Below are positions 36,183 through 44,896 of a DNA stretch of 64,000 bases, piece by piece. The position numbers and the translations under genes were made by a program. Position 1 is the first letter of the stretch; each line of letters begins with the position of its first letter. This stretch comes from JAMXLO01 sp963818775 (GTDB taxonomy: Bacteria; Pseudomonadota; Alphaproteobacteria; Acetobacterales; Acetobacteraceae): assembly GCA_963818775.1 (NCBI GenBank), contig CAWFUF010000023.1, positions 220,192 through 284,191 of the forward strand, read 5' to 3'. Under the pieces are notes generated by a model. The model made no database searches. It was not told where the DNA came from and worked only from the letters and a program-made list of their open reading frames with translations.

Positions 36183-37990
36183 TGGAAGCTGTCACCCACA
36201 TGGTTGCGATGCGTGACGGAATTCGTCTCGCCACCGACGTGCATCTGCCCGATGGCGGTGGCCCCTTCCCGGTCATCATGGAACGCACACCGTACGGCCG
36301 CGCGGAAACCAGCCGCAGCGAGATCACCGCCGCGAATGCCACCCCCGCCTCGCGCGGCGACGTCGCTGCGTATTTTACCCAGCATGGCTATGCGGTCGTC
36401 TACCAGGACACGCGCGGCCGCTACGGGTCGGAGGGGCGCTTCGTCAAATACCTGTCCGACGGCGAGGACGGATTCGACACCTGTGGCTGGCTGCGCGATC
36501 AGCCGTGGTGCGACGGACGCATTTGCACCATGGGACTTTCCTATGCGGCCCACACGCAGGCTGCGCTGGGCTGCCTGGATCCGCCAGGGCTGGTCGCTCA
36601 GGTGCTGGACTGCGGCGGCTTCGTAAATTCGTGGCAGTCTGGCATTCGCCAGTCGGGTGCGTTCGAGCTCAAGCAGGCAACCTGGGCGTTCAAGAACGCG
36701 CTCGTCTCGCCGGAGGCGCTGGCCAATCCCGTGATGCGGACAGCGCTGGCGGGCGAGGACATTTGCGAGTGGTTCACCCGCATGCCGTGGAAGCCTGGCC
36801 ATTCGCCTCTGCGGCATCATCCGGACTACGAGGCGTATCTGTTCGACCAGTGGACGCACGGTGCATTTGACGAGTTCTGGCAACAGCTCGGCATCTGCAC
36901 CGAACGCTGGCATGAACGCTATAGCGGCGCCTCGTGTGTGCACATGTCGTCGTGGTGGGATCCGTACCCGCTGACCGCGACCGGCAACTTTAGCGGCCTG
37001 AAGCGCGCCGGACGCGGCCAGCAGCGGCTGATCCTTGGACCCTGGACGCATGGCGATCGCAGCAGTACCTGCTTCGGTGATGTCGAATTCGGTCCCGACG
37101 CGGCGCTGGACTCCTGGGCCGGCGACTGGCGCTTCTATCGCCTGCGCTTTTTCGACCATGTTGTGAGGGGCGCGGGCCTCGATGAGCCAGCGGTGCGAAT
37201 CTTTGTCATGGGTGGCGGCAACGGGCGACGCAACGCGGTTGGACGACTTGAGCATGGTGGACGGTGGATCTCCGCGACCGATTGGCCGCCGCCCGGCGTC
37301 GAGTTCGCCGCGTTCCATCTGCACGGGGATGGACGGCTCGACCGCACGCCGCCTGCCCCGGATACAACGCCGCTCTCGTACGATTTCGACCCATCGCATC
37401 CCGTGCCGACAATCGGCGGGGCGATGAGCAGCCTCGATCCGGTCGCTTATGCCGGCGCGTGGAACCAGACCGAAGGTCCGGAGTTCTTCGGCTGCACGCC
37501 GCCCTATTTACCGCTCGCCTCGCGCCGCGACGTGCTGGTGTTCCAGACGCAGCCGCTCGATGCGCCAATGCAGGTGGTTGGTCCGATCGAGGCTGAACTG
37601 TTCGTGGCCACCGATGGTCCAGATACCGACTTCACCGCCAAGCTGATCGACGTGCATCCGCCCTCGGTCGACTATCCCAAGGGGTACGCGATGATCCTCA
37701 CCGATGGGATTCTGCGGCTGCGCTATGCCGAAGACCCCGCGCATCCGCGCCTTCGGGCGCCGGGCGAGATGGTCAAGGTTCGCATCACGCTGTTCCCGAC
37801 GGCCAACCTGTTCTTGCCCGGCCATCGCATTCGACTGGACGTTTCATCGAGCAACTTCCCGAAATTCGACGTCAACCCGAATACCGGAGAACCGGAAGGA
37901 GTGGCACGACGCAAACGGATTGCCGTAAACACGGTTTTCGTCGATGCAAGGCGGCCGAGCCGAGTGATTTTGCCATTGCTTGCGGCATGA
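36182..37990 (+). CDS. CocE/NonD family hydrolase (peptidase S15 type)
   Basis: A second S15-class hydrolase, 602 residues, different from the one at 20561-22552. The N-terminal part has MVAMRDGIRLATDVHLPDG and YQDTRGRYGSEG. The nucleophile elbow is TMGLSYAAHTQ (Ser about residue 119), followed by WWDPYPLTATGNFSGL and the acid/His region LGPWTHGDRSST. A C-terminal jelly-roll includes AELFVATDGPDTDFTAKLID. Lack of a signal peptide and its place behind a peptide importer suggest intracellular processing of what the transporter brings in (inference). Related enzymes include glutaryl-7-ACA acylases and X-Pro peptidases. Confidence 0.88.
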   Translation: MEAVTHMVAMRDGIRLATDVHLPDGGGPFPVIMERTPYGRAETSRSEITAANATPASRGDVAAYFTQHGYAVVYQDTRGRYGSEGRFVKYLSDGEDGFDTCGWLRDQPWCDGRICTMGLSYAAHTQAALGCLDPPGLVAQVLDCGGFVNSWQSGIRQSGAFELKQATWAFKNALVSPEALANPVMRTALAGEDICEWFTRMPWKPGHSPLRHHPDYEAYLFDQWTHGAFDEFWQQLGICTERWHERYSGASCVHMSSWWDPYPLTATGNFSGLKRAGRGQQRLILGPWTHGDRSSTCFGDVEFGPDAALDSWAGDWRFYRLRFFDHVVRGAGLDEPAVRIFVMGGGNGRRNAVGRLEHGGRWISATDWPPPGVEFAAFHLHGDGRLDRTPPAPDTTPLSYDFDPSHPVPTIGGAMSSLDPVAYAGAWNQTEGPEFFGCTPPYLPLASRRDVLVFQTQPLDAPMQVVGPIEAELFVATDGPDTDFTAKLIDVHPPSVDYPKGYAMILTDGILRLRYAEDPAHPRLRAPGEMVKVRITLFPTANLFLPGHRIRLDVSSSNFPKFDVNPNTGEPEGVARRKRIAVNTVFVDARRPSRVILPLLAA

Positions 37991-38055
37991 TGACGAAGCC
38001 CATTCTCGCCGCCTTGGTCGGCGTTACCGGTTGTGAACTTGCGAGGGAAAGATGA
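37987..38055 (+). CDS. 22-residue bridging mini-ORF with lipobox-like end
   Basis: An ATG at 37987 overlaps the hydrolase stop (ATGA) and encodes MMTKPILAALVGVTGCELAR plus two residues. Its TGA (38053-38055) overlaps the methyltransferase ATG at 38052. The hydrophobic run ending in VTGC resembles a lipoprotein signal and lipobox, but nothing would remain after processing except a few residues. It may be a coupling device like the one at 36135-36182. Low certainty that it is a functional peptide. Confidence 0.35.
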   Translation: MMTKPILAALVGVTGCELARER

Positions 38056-38738
38056 TGAACGACCTTTATTCGTTCCATGCCCAGCATCGCAACAGCAGAG
38101 TGATGCACAAATGGGAGCACTATTTTGAAATCTATGAGCGCTTCCTGTCACCGATCCGGAGCGCCAATCCTATGGTGCTGGAGATCGGCGTACAGTTGGG
38201 CGGCTCGGTGGAGATGTGGCGCTACTATTTCGGTCCTGCGACACGTATCTATGGGATCGACATCAATCCGGATGCGAAGCAGCAAGAGGACATCATCACG
38301 AAGGTGTTCATCGGCGACCAGCAGGACCGCTCATTTCTGCGCTCGGTGCTGCGCGAGATTGGCACCCCCAACGTGGTGATCGACGATGGCGGACATTCTG
38401 CGAATCAGCAGATCACGGCGTTTGAGGAGCTGTATCCTGCGCTCGGCGAAGACGGCCTGTACTTTGTGGAGGATACCCACACATCGCTGTGGGGCGGCGG
38501 CTTCATGGACCGACAGGACCGGCAAAGTTTCCTCCAGTTTTCTTTCGCCCGCTGCGCCCAGTTGATGGAATGGACCAGCAAACAGGAGAACTTCCCGGTC
38601 CTAGGCACTGATCAGAACGAGACGCTGGCTAACACCGTTTCCGAGTTCTGCCGTACCACGAAGGCAATCAGCTTCTTCGACAGCATGGTCGTGTATGAGC
38701 GCGCCCACCGTCCGGTGCCGCGACACACGCGGCGCTGA
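38052..38738 (+). CDS. class I SAM-dependent methyltransferase
   Basis: A 228-residue Rossmann methyltransferase. The SAM motif is VLEIGVQLGGSVEMWRYYF and the acidic motif IYGIDINPD. A catalytic/metal region NVVIDDGGHSANQQITAFEE resembles the cephalosporin hydroxylase / macrocin-type O-methyltransferase group. A GCGAGGGAAAG site precedes the ATG. It ends with an Arg/Pro-rich tail. It may be the last gene of the transporter-hydrolase operon, joined through the 22-codon ORF. Substrate unknown; sugar O-methylation is one possibility from family members. Confidence 0.78.
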   Translation: MMNDLYSFHAQHRNSRVMHKWEHYFEIYERFLSPIRSANPMVLEIGVQLGGSVEMWRYYFGPATRIYGIDINPDAKQQEDIITKVFIGDQQDRSFLRSVLREIGTPNVVIDDGGHSANQQITAFEELYPALGEDGLYFVEDTHTSLWGGGFMDRQDRQSFLQFSFARCAQLMEWTSKQENFPVLGTDQNETLANTVSEFCRTTKAISFFDSMVVYERAHRPVPRHTRR

Positions 38739-38760
38739 CACAGGGATAGAACGCACCACG

Positions 38761-39510
38761 ATGATCACGCTGTCACGCGCGCCCGCAACGCTGCCGGAAG
38801 GGCGGCGCATCTACGCAATCGGCGACATTCATGGCTGCAACGTGCAGCTCGGCAATCTGCATGAGATCATCGCAGAGGACCTGGCGCGGCGACCAGTCGA
38901 TGCGCCGCTGGTGCTGCATATCGGCGACTACGTCGATCGCGGCATCGATACATCCGGCGTGCTGCGCCGGTTGCTGGCGGGTTCGCCGATCGCAGGTGTG
39001 CCTGTGGTCAATCTGCTCGGCAATCACGACGACACCATGTTGCACGCGCTGTCCGGCGATCGCCCGGCGGCGACCGACTGGTTGTTCACCGGCGGCAGGC
39101 CGGCGCTTGAGAGTTACGGTATCGACCCAGACTCGCCGCGCGAGAGCTGGCCGGAAAGCGTGCCGCCGGAGCATCTCGAATTCCTGCGCAACCTCACGCT
39201 GACCTATCAGGATGGCGGGTATTTCTTTGTCCATGGTGGCGTGCGGCCTGGCGTACCCTTGGAGCAGCAGTTGCGTGAGGATCTGCTACGCATGCGCCAG
39301 CCGTTTCTGTATTCCGAGATGGACTTCGGAGCTGTGGTGGTGCACGGGCACTCCCCGGTGAAGGCACCGGTGGTGCGGCACAATCGTATCGACATCGATA
39401 CAGGCGCGGTGTTCGGCGGCAAGATGACCTGCCTTGTGCTGGAAGGCGAAACGCTGGGTTTTCTCACCGCGGACCCGGTGGGCGAGCCGGTGTCGATCGC
39501 GCACCGGTAG
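38761..39510 (+). CDS. serine/threonine-type metallophosphoesterase
   Basis: A 249-residue calcineurin-like phosphatase from ATG 38761. The metal motifs are AIGDIHGCNVQL, GDYVDRG and GNHDDTM, and later FVHGGVRPG and VVHGHSP. These match the small bacterial PPP phosphatases (PrpA/ApaH-like group) that act on phosphoproteins or dinucleotide polyphosphates. It lies 22 bp after the methyltransferase. Cytoplasmic, no membrane segment. Confidence 0.88.
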   Translation: MITLSRAPATLPEGRRIYAIGDIHGCNVQLGNLHEIIAEDLARRPVDAPLVLHIGDYVDRGIDTSGVLRRLLAGSPIAGVPVVNLLGNHDDTMLHALSGDRPAATDWLFTGGRPALESYGIDPDSPRESWPESVPPEHLEFLRNLTLTYQDGGYFFVHGGVRPGVPLEQQLREDLLRMRQPFLYSEMDFGAVVVHGHSPVKAPVVRHNRIDIDTGAVFGGKMTCLVLEGETLGFLTADPVGEPVSIAHR

Positions 39511-39531
39511 GTCGACGCATATCAACGTCGA

Positions 39532-42500
39532 TCAATTCGCCGCCTGACGCTCGGCAACGCCGGCGGTCTGGTGCTCGACCAACCGCGCGTAGAACCCACG
39601 CCGCGCGGACAGTTCGGCATGTGTTCCCGCCTCGATTACCCGGCCGGCATTGAGCACCAGGATGACGTCGGCGGCCTGTATGGTGGACAGCCGATGCGCC
39701 ACCACGATCGTGGTGCGGTTCACCATCAGCGCACTGAGCGCGGACCGCACGAGCTGCTCGCTGATCGTGTCCAGATGCGACGTGGCCTCGTCGAGCACCA
39801 GGATCGGCGCGTCCTTCAGGAAGGCGCGCGCGATGGCGATACGCTGCCGCTGACCACCGGAAAGCTGCACGCCACGCTCGCCCACGCGCGTCCGCAAACC
39901 ATCGGGCAGCTCGGCCACGAACTCCGCGAGCGCAGCCTGGCGAAGCGCGATCTCAATATCCTGACGTGTCGCATCGGGCTTGGCGAGGCGGACGTTCGCC
40001 TCCAGCGTGTCGTTGAACAGATAGGTGTCCTGCGCGACCAGGGCGATGCGGCCGCGCAGGCCGTCCAAAGTCAGTTCGCGCAGATCGACGCCATCCAGCC
40101 TGATCGCACCCTGTTCAGGGTCCCAGAAGCGCAGCAGCAGATTGGCGATGGTGGTCTTGCCTGCCCCTGACGGTCCAACCAACGCGACCGTCGCGCCGGC
40201 GGGCACGTCAAAATCCGCGTCCGCCAGCGCGGGACGCTGCCGGCCCGGATAGGTGAAGCGCACATGCTCGAAGCGCACGGTGGACCCGCCGCGCGGCGCC
40301 GCGGGTATCACCGGGCCGTCGGTGATCACCACCGGTTCGGAATGCACCACGTGCAGCCGGCGTGTGGATGCAATTGTATCGGCAAGCTGGCGGCCCACCT
40401 GAGCGATCTCGGATACCGGCAGGAAGGCGGCGATCGACACCAGCACCAGCAGCGGCAGCATTGTCGGTGCCATCCAGCCGTGCATGACGAGGAAAGCGCC
40501 GACCGCTGCGACCGCCAAGCCGCCGAGTCCGGTCGCCACTTCAAGACCAACGGTCTGCCGCGTAAGGTCGTGCAGGAGCACGAGCCGCATCGCCTGATAC
40601 TGCCGAACACAGGCCATGAACTCGTCGCGACGCCGCGTCGTCGCGTCGAACGCGATCAGCTCGGAAAGGCCCTGAATGGTCTCTGTTGCGTGGGCGCCGA
40701 GTTCACCCAGAGCACGACGGGCGGTGGACGCGAGGCCGTCGATACGCCGCCGGCCCAACACCGGCGAACCGGCGGCATAGGCCAGGAACGGCAGGAGTGC
40801 GAGGGCGAGCGGCCAGGCAACCACGGCAAGCGTCACGAGCACTGCACCGGGGATCAGCACCGCGACGAAGGCGGGCGCGACCGTGTGGGCGTAGAAATAC
40901 TCGATGGTCTCAACGTCCTGGGTCGCCAGCGCGACCAGATCGCCGGAGCGGCGCTTCAGGAGGTACGCCGGGGCCAGAGCATCGAGCTTGCGGTAGAGAT
41001 CGACACGCATCACGGCTAGCAGCCGGTATGCCATGTCGTGCGCGAGGAACGATTCGAGCCAGTGCAGCAATCCGGTGACCGGCGCTGCCGCGATCAGCAG
41101 CACCACCAGAAGAAGCGATGGCGCATTTGCCCGCACCGCGGCGATGATCAGCGCGCCGAGTACCCCTACGCCGATGAAGGCGATGACGCGGCCGACGCCG
41201 CAGGAGACGGTGATCGCAAGCTGCCGGCGCCAGGGGCGGATGAACCCGAGCAGCGTGCGGATCGTCTCTGGCCAGCCCACCTCTGCGGCGTCCTGGGCGA
41301 GATCGTGCACCACGGCGGTGGTGTCTTCCACCGGCGCGCTGCTTGGGGCGGCTAAATCGTCGACCGGTGCGATCGCGTCGGTGCGTTCGGCGAGCTGTGG
41401 ACCCATCAGCCGACGATAAGGGCCCTCGTGCGCGATCAGTTCCGCGTGGCGGCCGCTCTCCGCCACCACACCCTCTTGCAGCACCAGGATGCGGTCGGCG
41501 TTGATGACGCTGGACAGACGATGCGCCAGGATCAGCGTAGTGCGCCCGACCATCAGGCGATCCAGCGCCTGCTGGATCACCGCCTCATTCTCTGCATCGA
41601 CCGATGACAGCGCCTCATCCAACACCAGGATCGGAGCGTCGCGCAGCAGCGCCCGGGCGATGGCGATGCGCTGGCGTTGCCCGCCCGAGAGACGCGCGCC
41701 GCGTTCGCCGATCACCGTTTGATAGCCGTCAGGCAATGCTTCGATGAAGTCATGAGCGTTGGCGGCGCGCGCGGCGGCTACGACCTCGGCCTCGTCGGCG
41801 TCGGGCCGCCCGAGACGGAGGTTGTCCTCGATCGTGCCGTGGAACAGGTGAGTGTCCTGCGCCACGACAGCGATCATCCTGCGCACCGCATCGGGATCGA
41901 GGGCACGCAGGTCCTGTCCACCGATGCGCACCGCGCCGCTCTGCGGGTCATGCAGGCGGAGCAGCAGTCGCACAATGGTGGACTTGCCGGAGCCGCTGGG
42001 TCCGACCACGCCGACGCGTTCGCCTGCGGCAATGCAGAACGACAGTCCCTGGTGCGCGGCGCGTCTGCCGCCGGGGTAGGCAAACTGCACGTCGTCAAAG
42101 GCGATGCTGGGTGCGAGTGTCAAGACATGCGCTGGGTTGGCGGGCGCGCTCGGCGCGGTGACCGGTTCATCCAGCAGCGCGTTGATGCCGGCCGCTGCTG
42201 CCTGGCCTGTCAGACCTTGGTGCAGCACGGTGCGCAGATCGCGCAGCGGGCGGAAGATTTCCGTGCCGGCCATCAGCACGATCAATAGCGCCTCCAGGCT
42301 CATCTCGCCGTGGCGAACACGGTAGGCACCCAGCGCGAGTGCCGCAGCGGCACCAAGGGCACAGCCGAGGTCGGTGATGCCCCGGGTCAGAATGCTGGTG
42401 CCGAGTACGAGGAAGGTGCTGTCGGACAGAGCGCGCGCCCTGTCGGCAAGGATCCGACCGAAGGCACCGCTCTGGCCGAAGGCCTTCAGTGTCGGCAGTC

Positions 42501-43110
42501 CCTGCACCGCATCGAGGAACTCTTCACCGAACGCCTTGAACGCCTGCTGACGCTCGCGCGATGCCAGGCCGGTACGCTTATGGACGACGGTCGGCGCCAT
42601 GAGAGTGAACAGCGCGGCGCCGAGCATCACAGCGGCGACGGGGAGGTCCCAGTACGCCATGAAGGCGAAGATTGCCACCGGCGCGCAGGCGGCGATCGAG
42701 ACCTGGGGAATGTACTGGCCGAAGAAGGTCTGCAACTGCTCGACGCCGTCGATGATCGACAGCATCACGCCGCCGGTGCGTTCGGCACCAAACCATACCG
42801 GGCCGAGGGCGACGATCTTATCGTACAGCCGCACGCGCAAGGCCTCCTGCACGCGGGCTGCGGTACGGTGAGCAATCATGGTGCGAAGGTCGTCGAAGCA
42901 GGCGCGCAGCAGAATCGCAGCGAGGACGCCGACCAGGGGGATGACCAATTGGGCGGTCGGTGCCGCGCGGAACAGCCTGGCGAGAAACTGGCCTAGGAAG
43001 GCGAAGCGCGCGATGCCAACGGCGAGCGCCAGCAGGCCGAGCAGGATGCCGAGGGCGATCCGGCCCCGCAGGCCTTGCGTCATTCGCCACAGTCTCAGAT
43101 CGAAATGCAC
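39532..43110 (-). CDS. single-chain double ABC exporter (CydDC-like fusion)
   Basis: Two complete exporter halves (membrane domain plus ATPase) are joined in one chain of 1192 residues. The first ATPase has Walker A VGPSGSGKSTIVRLL and signature LSGGQRQRIAIARALL; the second has VGPSGAGKTTIANLL and LSGGQRQRIAIARAFL. Both keep Walker B with the catalytic Glu (VLDEALSSVD, VLDEATSHLD). The halves resemble CydD and CydC, which export glutathione/cysteine for cytochrome bd assembly, normally as two genes. The GTG start at 43110 follows AGGAGG by 5 nt; the longer frame runs into the divergent LysR gene and is rejected. No cytochrome bd genes are nearby, so a lipid or drug exporter remains possible. 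Confidence 0.85.
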   Translation of the reverse strand: MHFDLRLWRMTQGLRGRIALGILLGLLALAVGIARFAFLGQFLARLFRAAPTAQLVIPLVGVLAAILLRACFDDLRTMIAHRTAARVQEALRVRLYDKIVALGPVWFGAERTGGVMLSIIDGVEQLQTFFGQYIPQVSIAACAPVAIFAFMAYWDLPVAAVMLGAALFTLMAPTVVHKRTGLASRERQQAFKAFGEEFLDAVQGLPTLKAFGQSGAFGRILADRARALSDSTFLVLGTSILTRGITDLGCALGAAAALALGAYRVRHGEMSLEALLIVLMAGTEIFRPLRDLRTVLHQGLTGQAAAAGINALLDEPVTAPSAPANPAHVLTLAPSIAFDDVQFAYPGGRRAAHQGLSFCIAAGERVGVVGPSGSGKSTIVRLLLRLHDPQSGAVRIGGQDLRALDPDAVRRMIAVVAQDTHLFHGTIEDNLRLGRPDADEAEVVAAARAANAHDFIEALPDGYQTVIGERGARLSGGQRQRIAIARALLRDAPILVLDEALSSVDAENEAVIQQALDRLMVGRTTLILAHRLSSVINADRILVLQEGVVAESGRHAELIAHEGPYRRLMGPQLAERTDAIAPVDDLAAPSSAPVEDTTAVVHDLAQDAAEVGWPETIRTLLGFIRPWRRQLAITVSCGVGRVIAFIGVGVLGALIIAAVRANAPSLLLVVLLIAAAPVTGLLHWLESFLAHDMAYRLLAVMRVDLYRKLDALAPAYLLKRRSGDLVALATQDVETIEYFYAHTVAPAFVAVLIPGAVLVTLAVVAWPLALALLPFLAYAAGSPVLGRRRIDGLASTARRALGELGAHATETIQGLSELIAFDATTRRRDEFMACVRQYQAMRLVLLHDLTRQTVGLEVATGLGGLAVAAVGAFLVMHGWMAPTMLPLLVLVSIAAFLPVSEIAQVGRQLADTIASTRRLHVVHSEPVVITDGPVIPAAPRGGSTVRFEHVRFTYPGRQRPALADADFDVPAGATVALVGPSGAGKTTIANLLLRFWDPEQGAIRLDGVDLRELTLDGLRGRIALVAQDTYLFNDTLEANVRLAKPDATRQDIEIALRQAALAEFVAELPDGLRTRVGERGVQLSGGQRQRIAIARAFLKDAPILVLDEATSHLDTISEQLVRSALSALMVNRTTIVVAHRLSTIQAADVILVLNAGRVIEAGTHAELSARRGFYARLVEHQTAGVAERQAAN

Positions 43111-43205
43111 GTCCGCCTCCTGCAATGCGGGCGCATTCTGGGCGCCCGCGACAGTGTCGCGCAAACGCGAGATTTTCAACCGCTGTTGAGCTATATTGAA
43201 CGGCG

Positions 43206-44123
43206 ATGACCGACCGCATTCCCCCTCTGGCGGCTTTGCGTGCGTTTGCTGCCGTCGCGCGCCACGGCTCATTCGCGCGTGCGGCACTGGCGCTGCATGT
43301 CAGTACGTCGGCTGTGAGTCACCAGATCCGCGGTCTCGAGGCGGCACTCGGCACGCGTCTGCTGACACGCGCGAGCAACGGCGCAGGCCATTTGCGCACA
43401 GCGGTGACCCCGGAGGGGGCGTCGCTGCTTGCCACCGTCGAGGCGACCTTCGCGCAGCTTGCCACGGCCTGCGAGGCGGTGCGCGAGCGTGCCAGTGGCG
43501 CACGGCCGATGCTCGCCATTTCGGCCAACGGTTCGGTCACCTCCCTGTGGCTGGCGCCGCGGCTGGCGGCCTTCGCGGCGTTGCATCCGTCGGTGCAGTG
43601 GCAGGTTCGCGCCATCGAAGAGCCCGAGCCGGACATGGTGAGGGAAGGTCTCGACCTTGCGATACTGCGCGCCCGTCCGGGGGAGCTTGTGGGCGGCGAC
43701 CGGCTGCTGTTCAGCGAGACGGTGTTTCCGGTGTGCAGCCCGTCACTGCTGCCGGTCAGCGGGACGCAGGACCTGCTGCGCCACAACCTATTGCAGGAGG
43801 ATCACGGCAGCAGCCGCGAGAAGGCCTGGCGCACCTGGCTCGATCTGCTCTGCATCCCGGCCAGGGCGAGGCCGACCATCGTCCGGTTCGACACGTTCAA
43901 CGCCGCCATCGGTGCGGCGATAGCGGGAGCCGGCATTGCGCTCGGGCGGCGGCCGCTGATCGACTTCGAGCTCGCCAGCGGACGGCTCGCCCGGCTGTTT
44001 GCCGACCGGTCGCTGCCAGGGTCGTGGGACTTCGTCATCCGAGGTCGCCCCGACGCGGCGCGCGACATTCATGTGGGCCACCTGCGGGATTACCTGCTGT
44101 CGAAGCCGGCCGCCGCGCGCTAG
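43206..44123 (+). CDS. LysR-family transcriptional regulator (GcvA-like)
   Basis: A 305-residue LysR regulator. The N-terminal helix-turn-helix reads PLAALRAFAAVARHGSFARA and STSAVSHQIRGLEAALG. The effector domain follows from about residue 93. Its DNA-binding half is closest in flavour to GcvA/AmpR types (LRAFAAVARHGSFARAA). It diverges from the ABC exporter 95 bp away, so it may regulate that gene (usual LysR arrangement; inference). It ends in a CTAG shared with the convergent enoyl-CoA hydratase stop. Confidence 0.93.
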   Translation: MTDRIPPLAALRAFAAVARHGSFARAALALHVSTSAVSHQIRGLEAALGTRLLTRASNGAGHLRTAVTPEGASLLATVEATFAQLATACEAVRERASGARPMLAISANGSVTSLWLAPRLAAFAALHPSVQWQVRAIEEPEPDMVREGLDLAILRARPGELVGGDRLLFSETVFPVCSPSLLPVSGTQDLLRHNLLQEDHGSSREKAWRTWLDLLCIPARARPTIVRFDTFNAAIGAAIAGAGIALGRRPLIDFELASGRLARLFADRSLPGSWDFVIRGRPDAARDIHVGHLRDYLLSKPAAAR

Positions 44124-44887
44124 GCGAAGCCGGAAAAGTCAGGCTTGCGCTTCTCCATAAATGCTCTGAACGCCTCGGCTGCCTCGGGCGAGCCCAGACG
44201 TTCGCGGAACAGCGTTAGCTCCTCTTCCATGCGCCGCGTGAGGTCGCTCGCGCCGTGCCGGATAAGATGCTTGGTAAGCCGCACCGCCTGAGGCGGCAGA
44301 GATGCAAGCCGATGCGCGATCTCGTAAGCCGTCTGCAACAGCGCCACATCATCGACGACGCGATTCACGAAGCCCCACTCGTGCGCGGTCGCCGCATCCA
44401 GTGGCTCGCCGAGAAGCAGCAACGCGCTGGCGCGCTGATGACCGAGCAGGCGGGGGAACAGCAGCGAGCTTGCTGCCTCGGGCACCAGGCCGAGACTGGT
44501 GAACGGCATCACGAAGCGGGCGGAACGCGCGGCGACAATGAGGTCGCAGTGCATCAGCATCGTCGTGCCGACACCGATCGCCGCTCCGTTCACCGCAGCG
44601 ATCAGCGGCTTTTGCATCGACGCAATCGTCGGCAGGAAACGCGACGCCGAGATTTCCCTTTTCCCGCTCGCACGCGCCTGGAAATCGGCTATGTCGTTGC
44701 CAGAGGTGAATGTGTCGCCCGAGCCGGTCAAGAGTGCGACGCGCAGCGTGGGACTGGCATCAACCTGTGCGAAAGCGTCTGCCATCGCGTCATACATTTC
44801 GCGCGTCAACGCGTTCTTCTTCTCTGGCCGGTTGAGGCGAATTTCCAGCACACCATCCGTGCGGGTGATGATGACGTTGTCGCTCAC
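44120..44887 (-). CDS. enoyl-CoA hydratase/isomerase family protein
   Basis: A 255-residue crotonase-fold protein. Visible motifs are LNRPEKKNALTREMY, SGNDIADF (oxyanion region), NGAAIGVGTTMLMHCDLI and LVPEAASSLLFPRLLG, with a glutamate at the catalytic position. Related to FadB/PaaG-type hydratases or isomerases. The substrate is not predictable. It follows speE by 9 bp on the same strand, an odd companion for polyamine genes. Its TAG stop lies in the CTAG that also gives the LysR stop. Confidence 0.9.
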   Translation of the reverse strand: MSDNVIITRTDGVLEIRLNRPEKKNALTREMYDAMADAFAQVDASPTLRVALLTGSGDTFTSGNDIADFQARASGKREISASRFLPTIASMQKPLIAAVNGAAIGVGTTMLMHCDLIVAARSARFVMPFTSLGLVPEAASSLLFPRLLGHQRASALLLLGEPLDAATAHEWGFVNRVVDDVALLQTAYEIAHRLASLPPQAVRLTKHLIRHGASDLTRRMEEELTLFRERLGSPEAAEAFRAFMEKRKPDFSGFA

Positions 44888-44896
44888 TGGTCTCTC

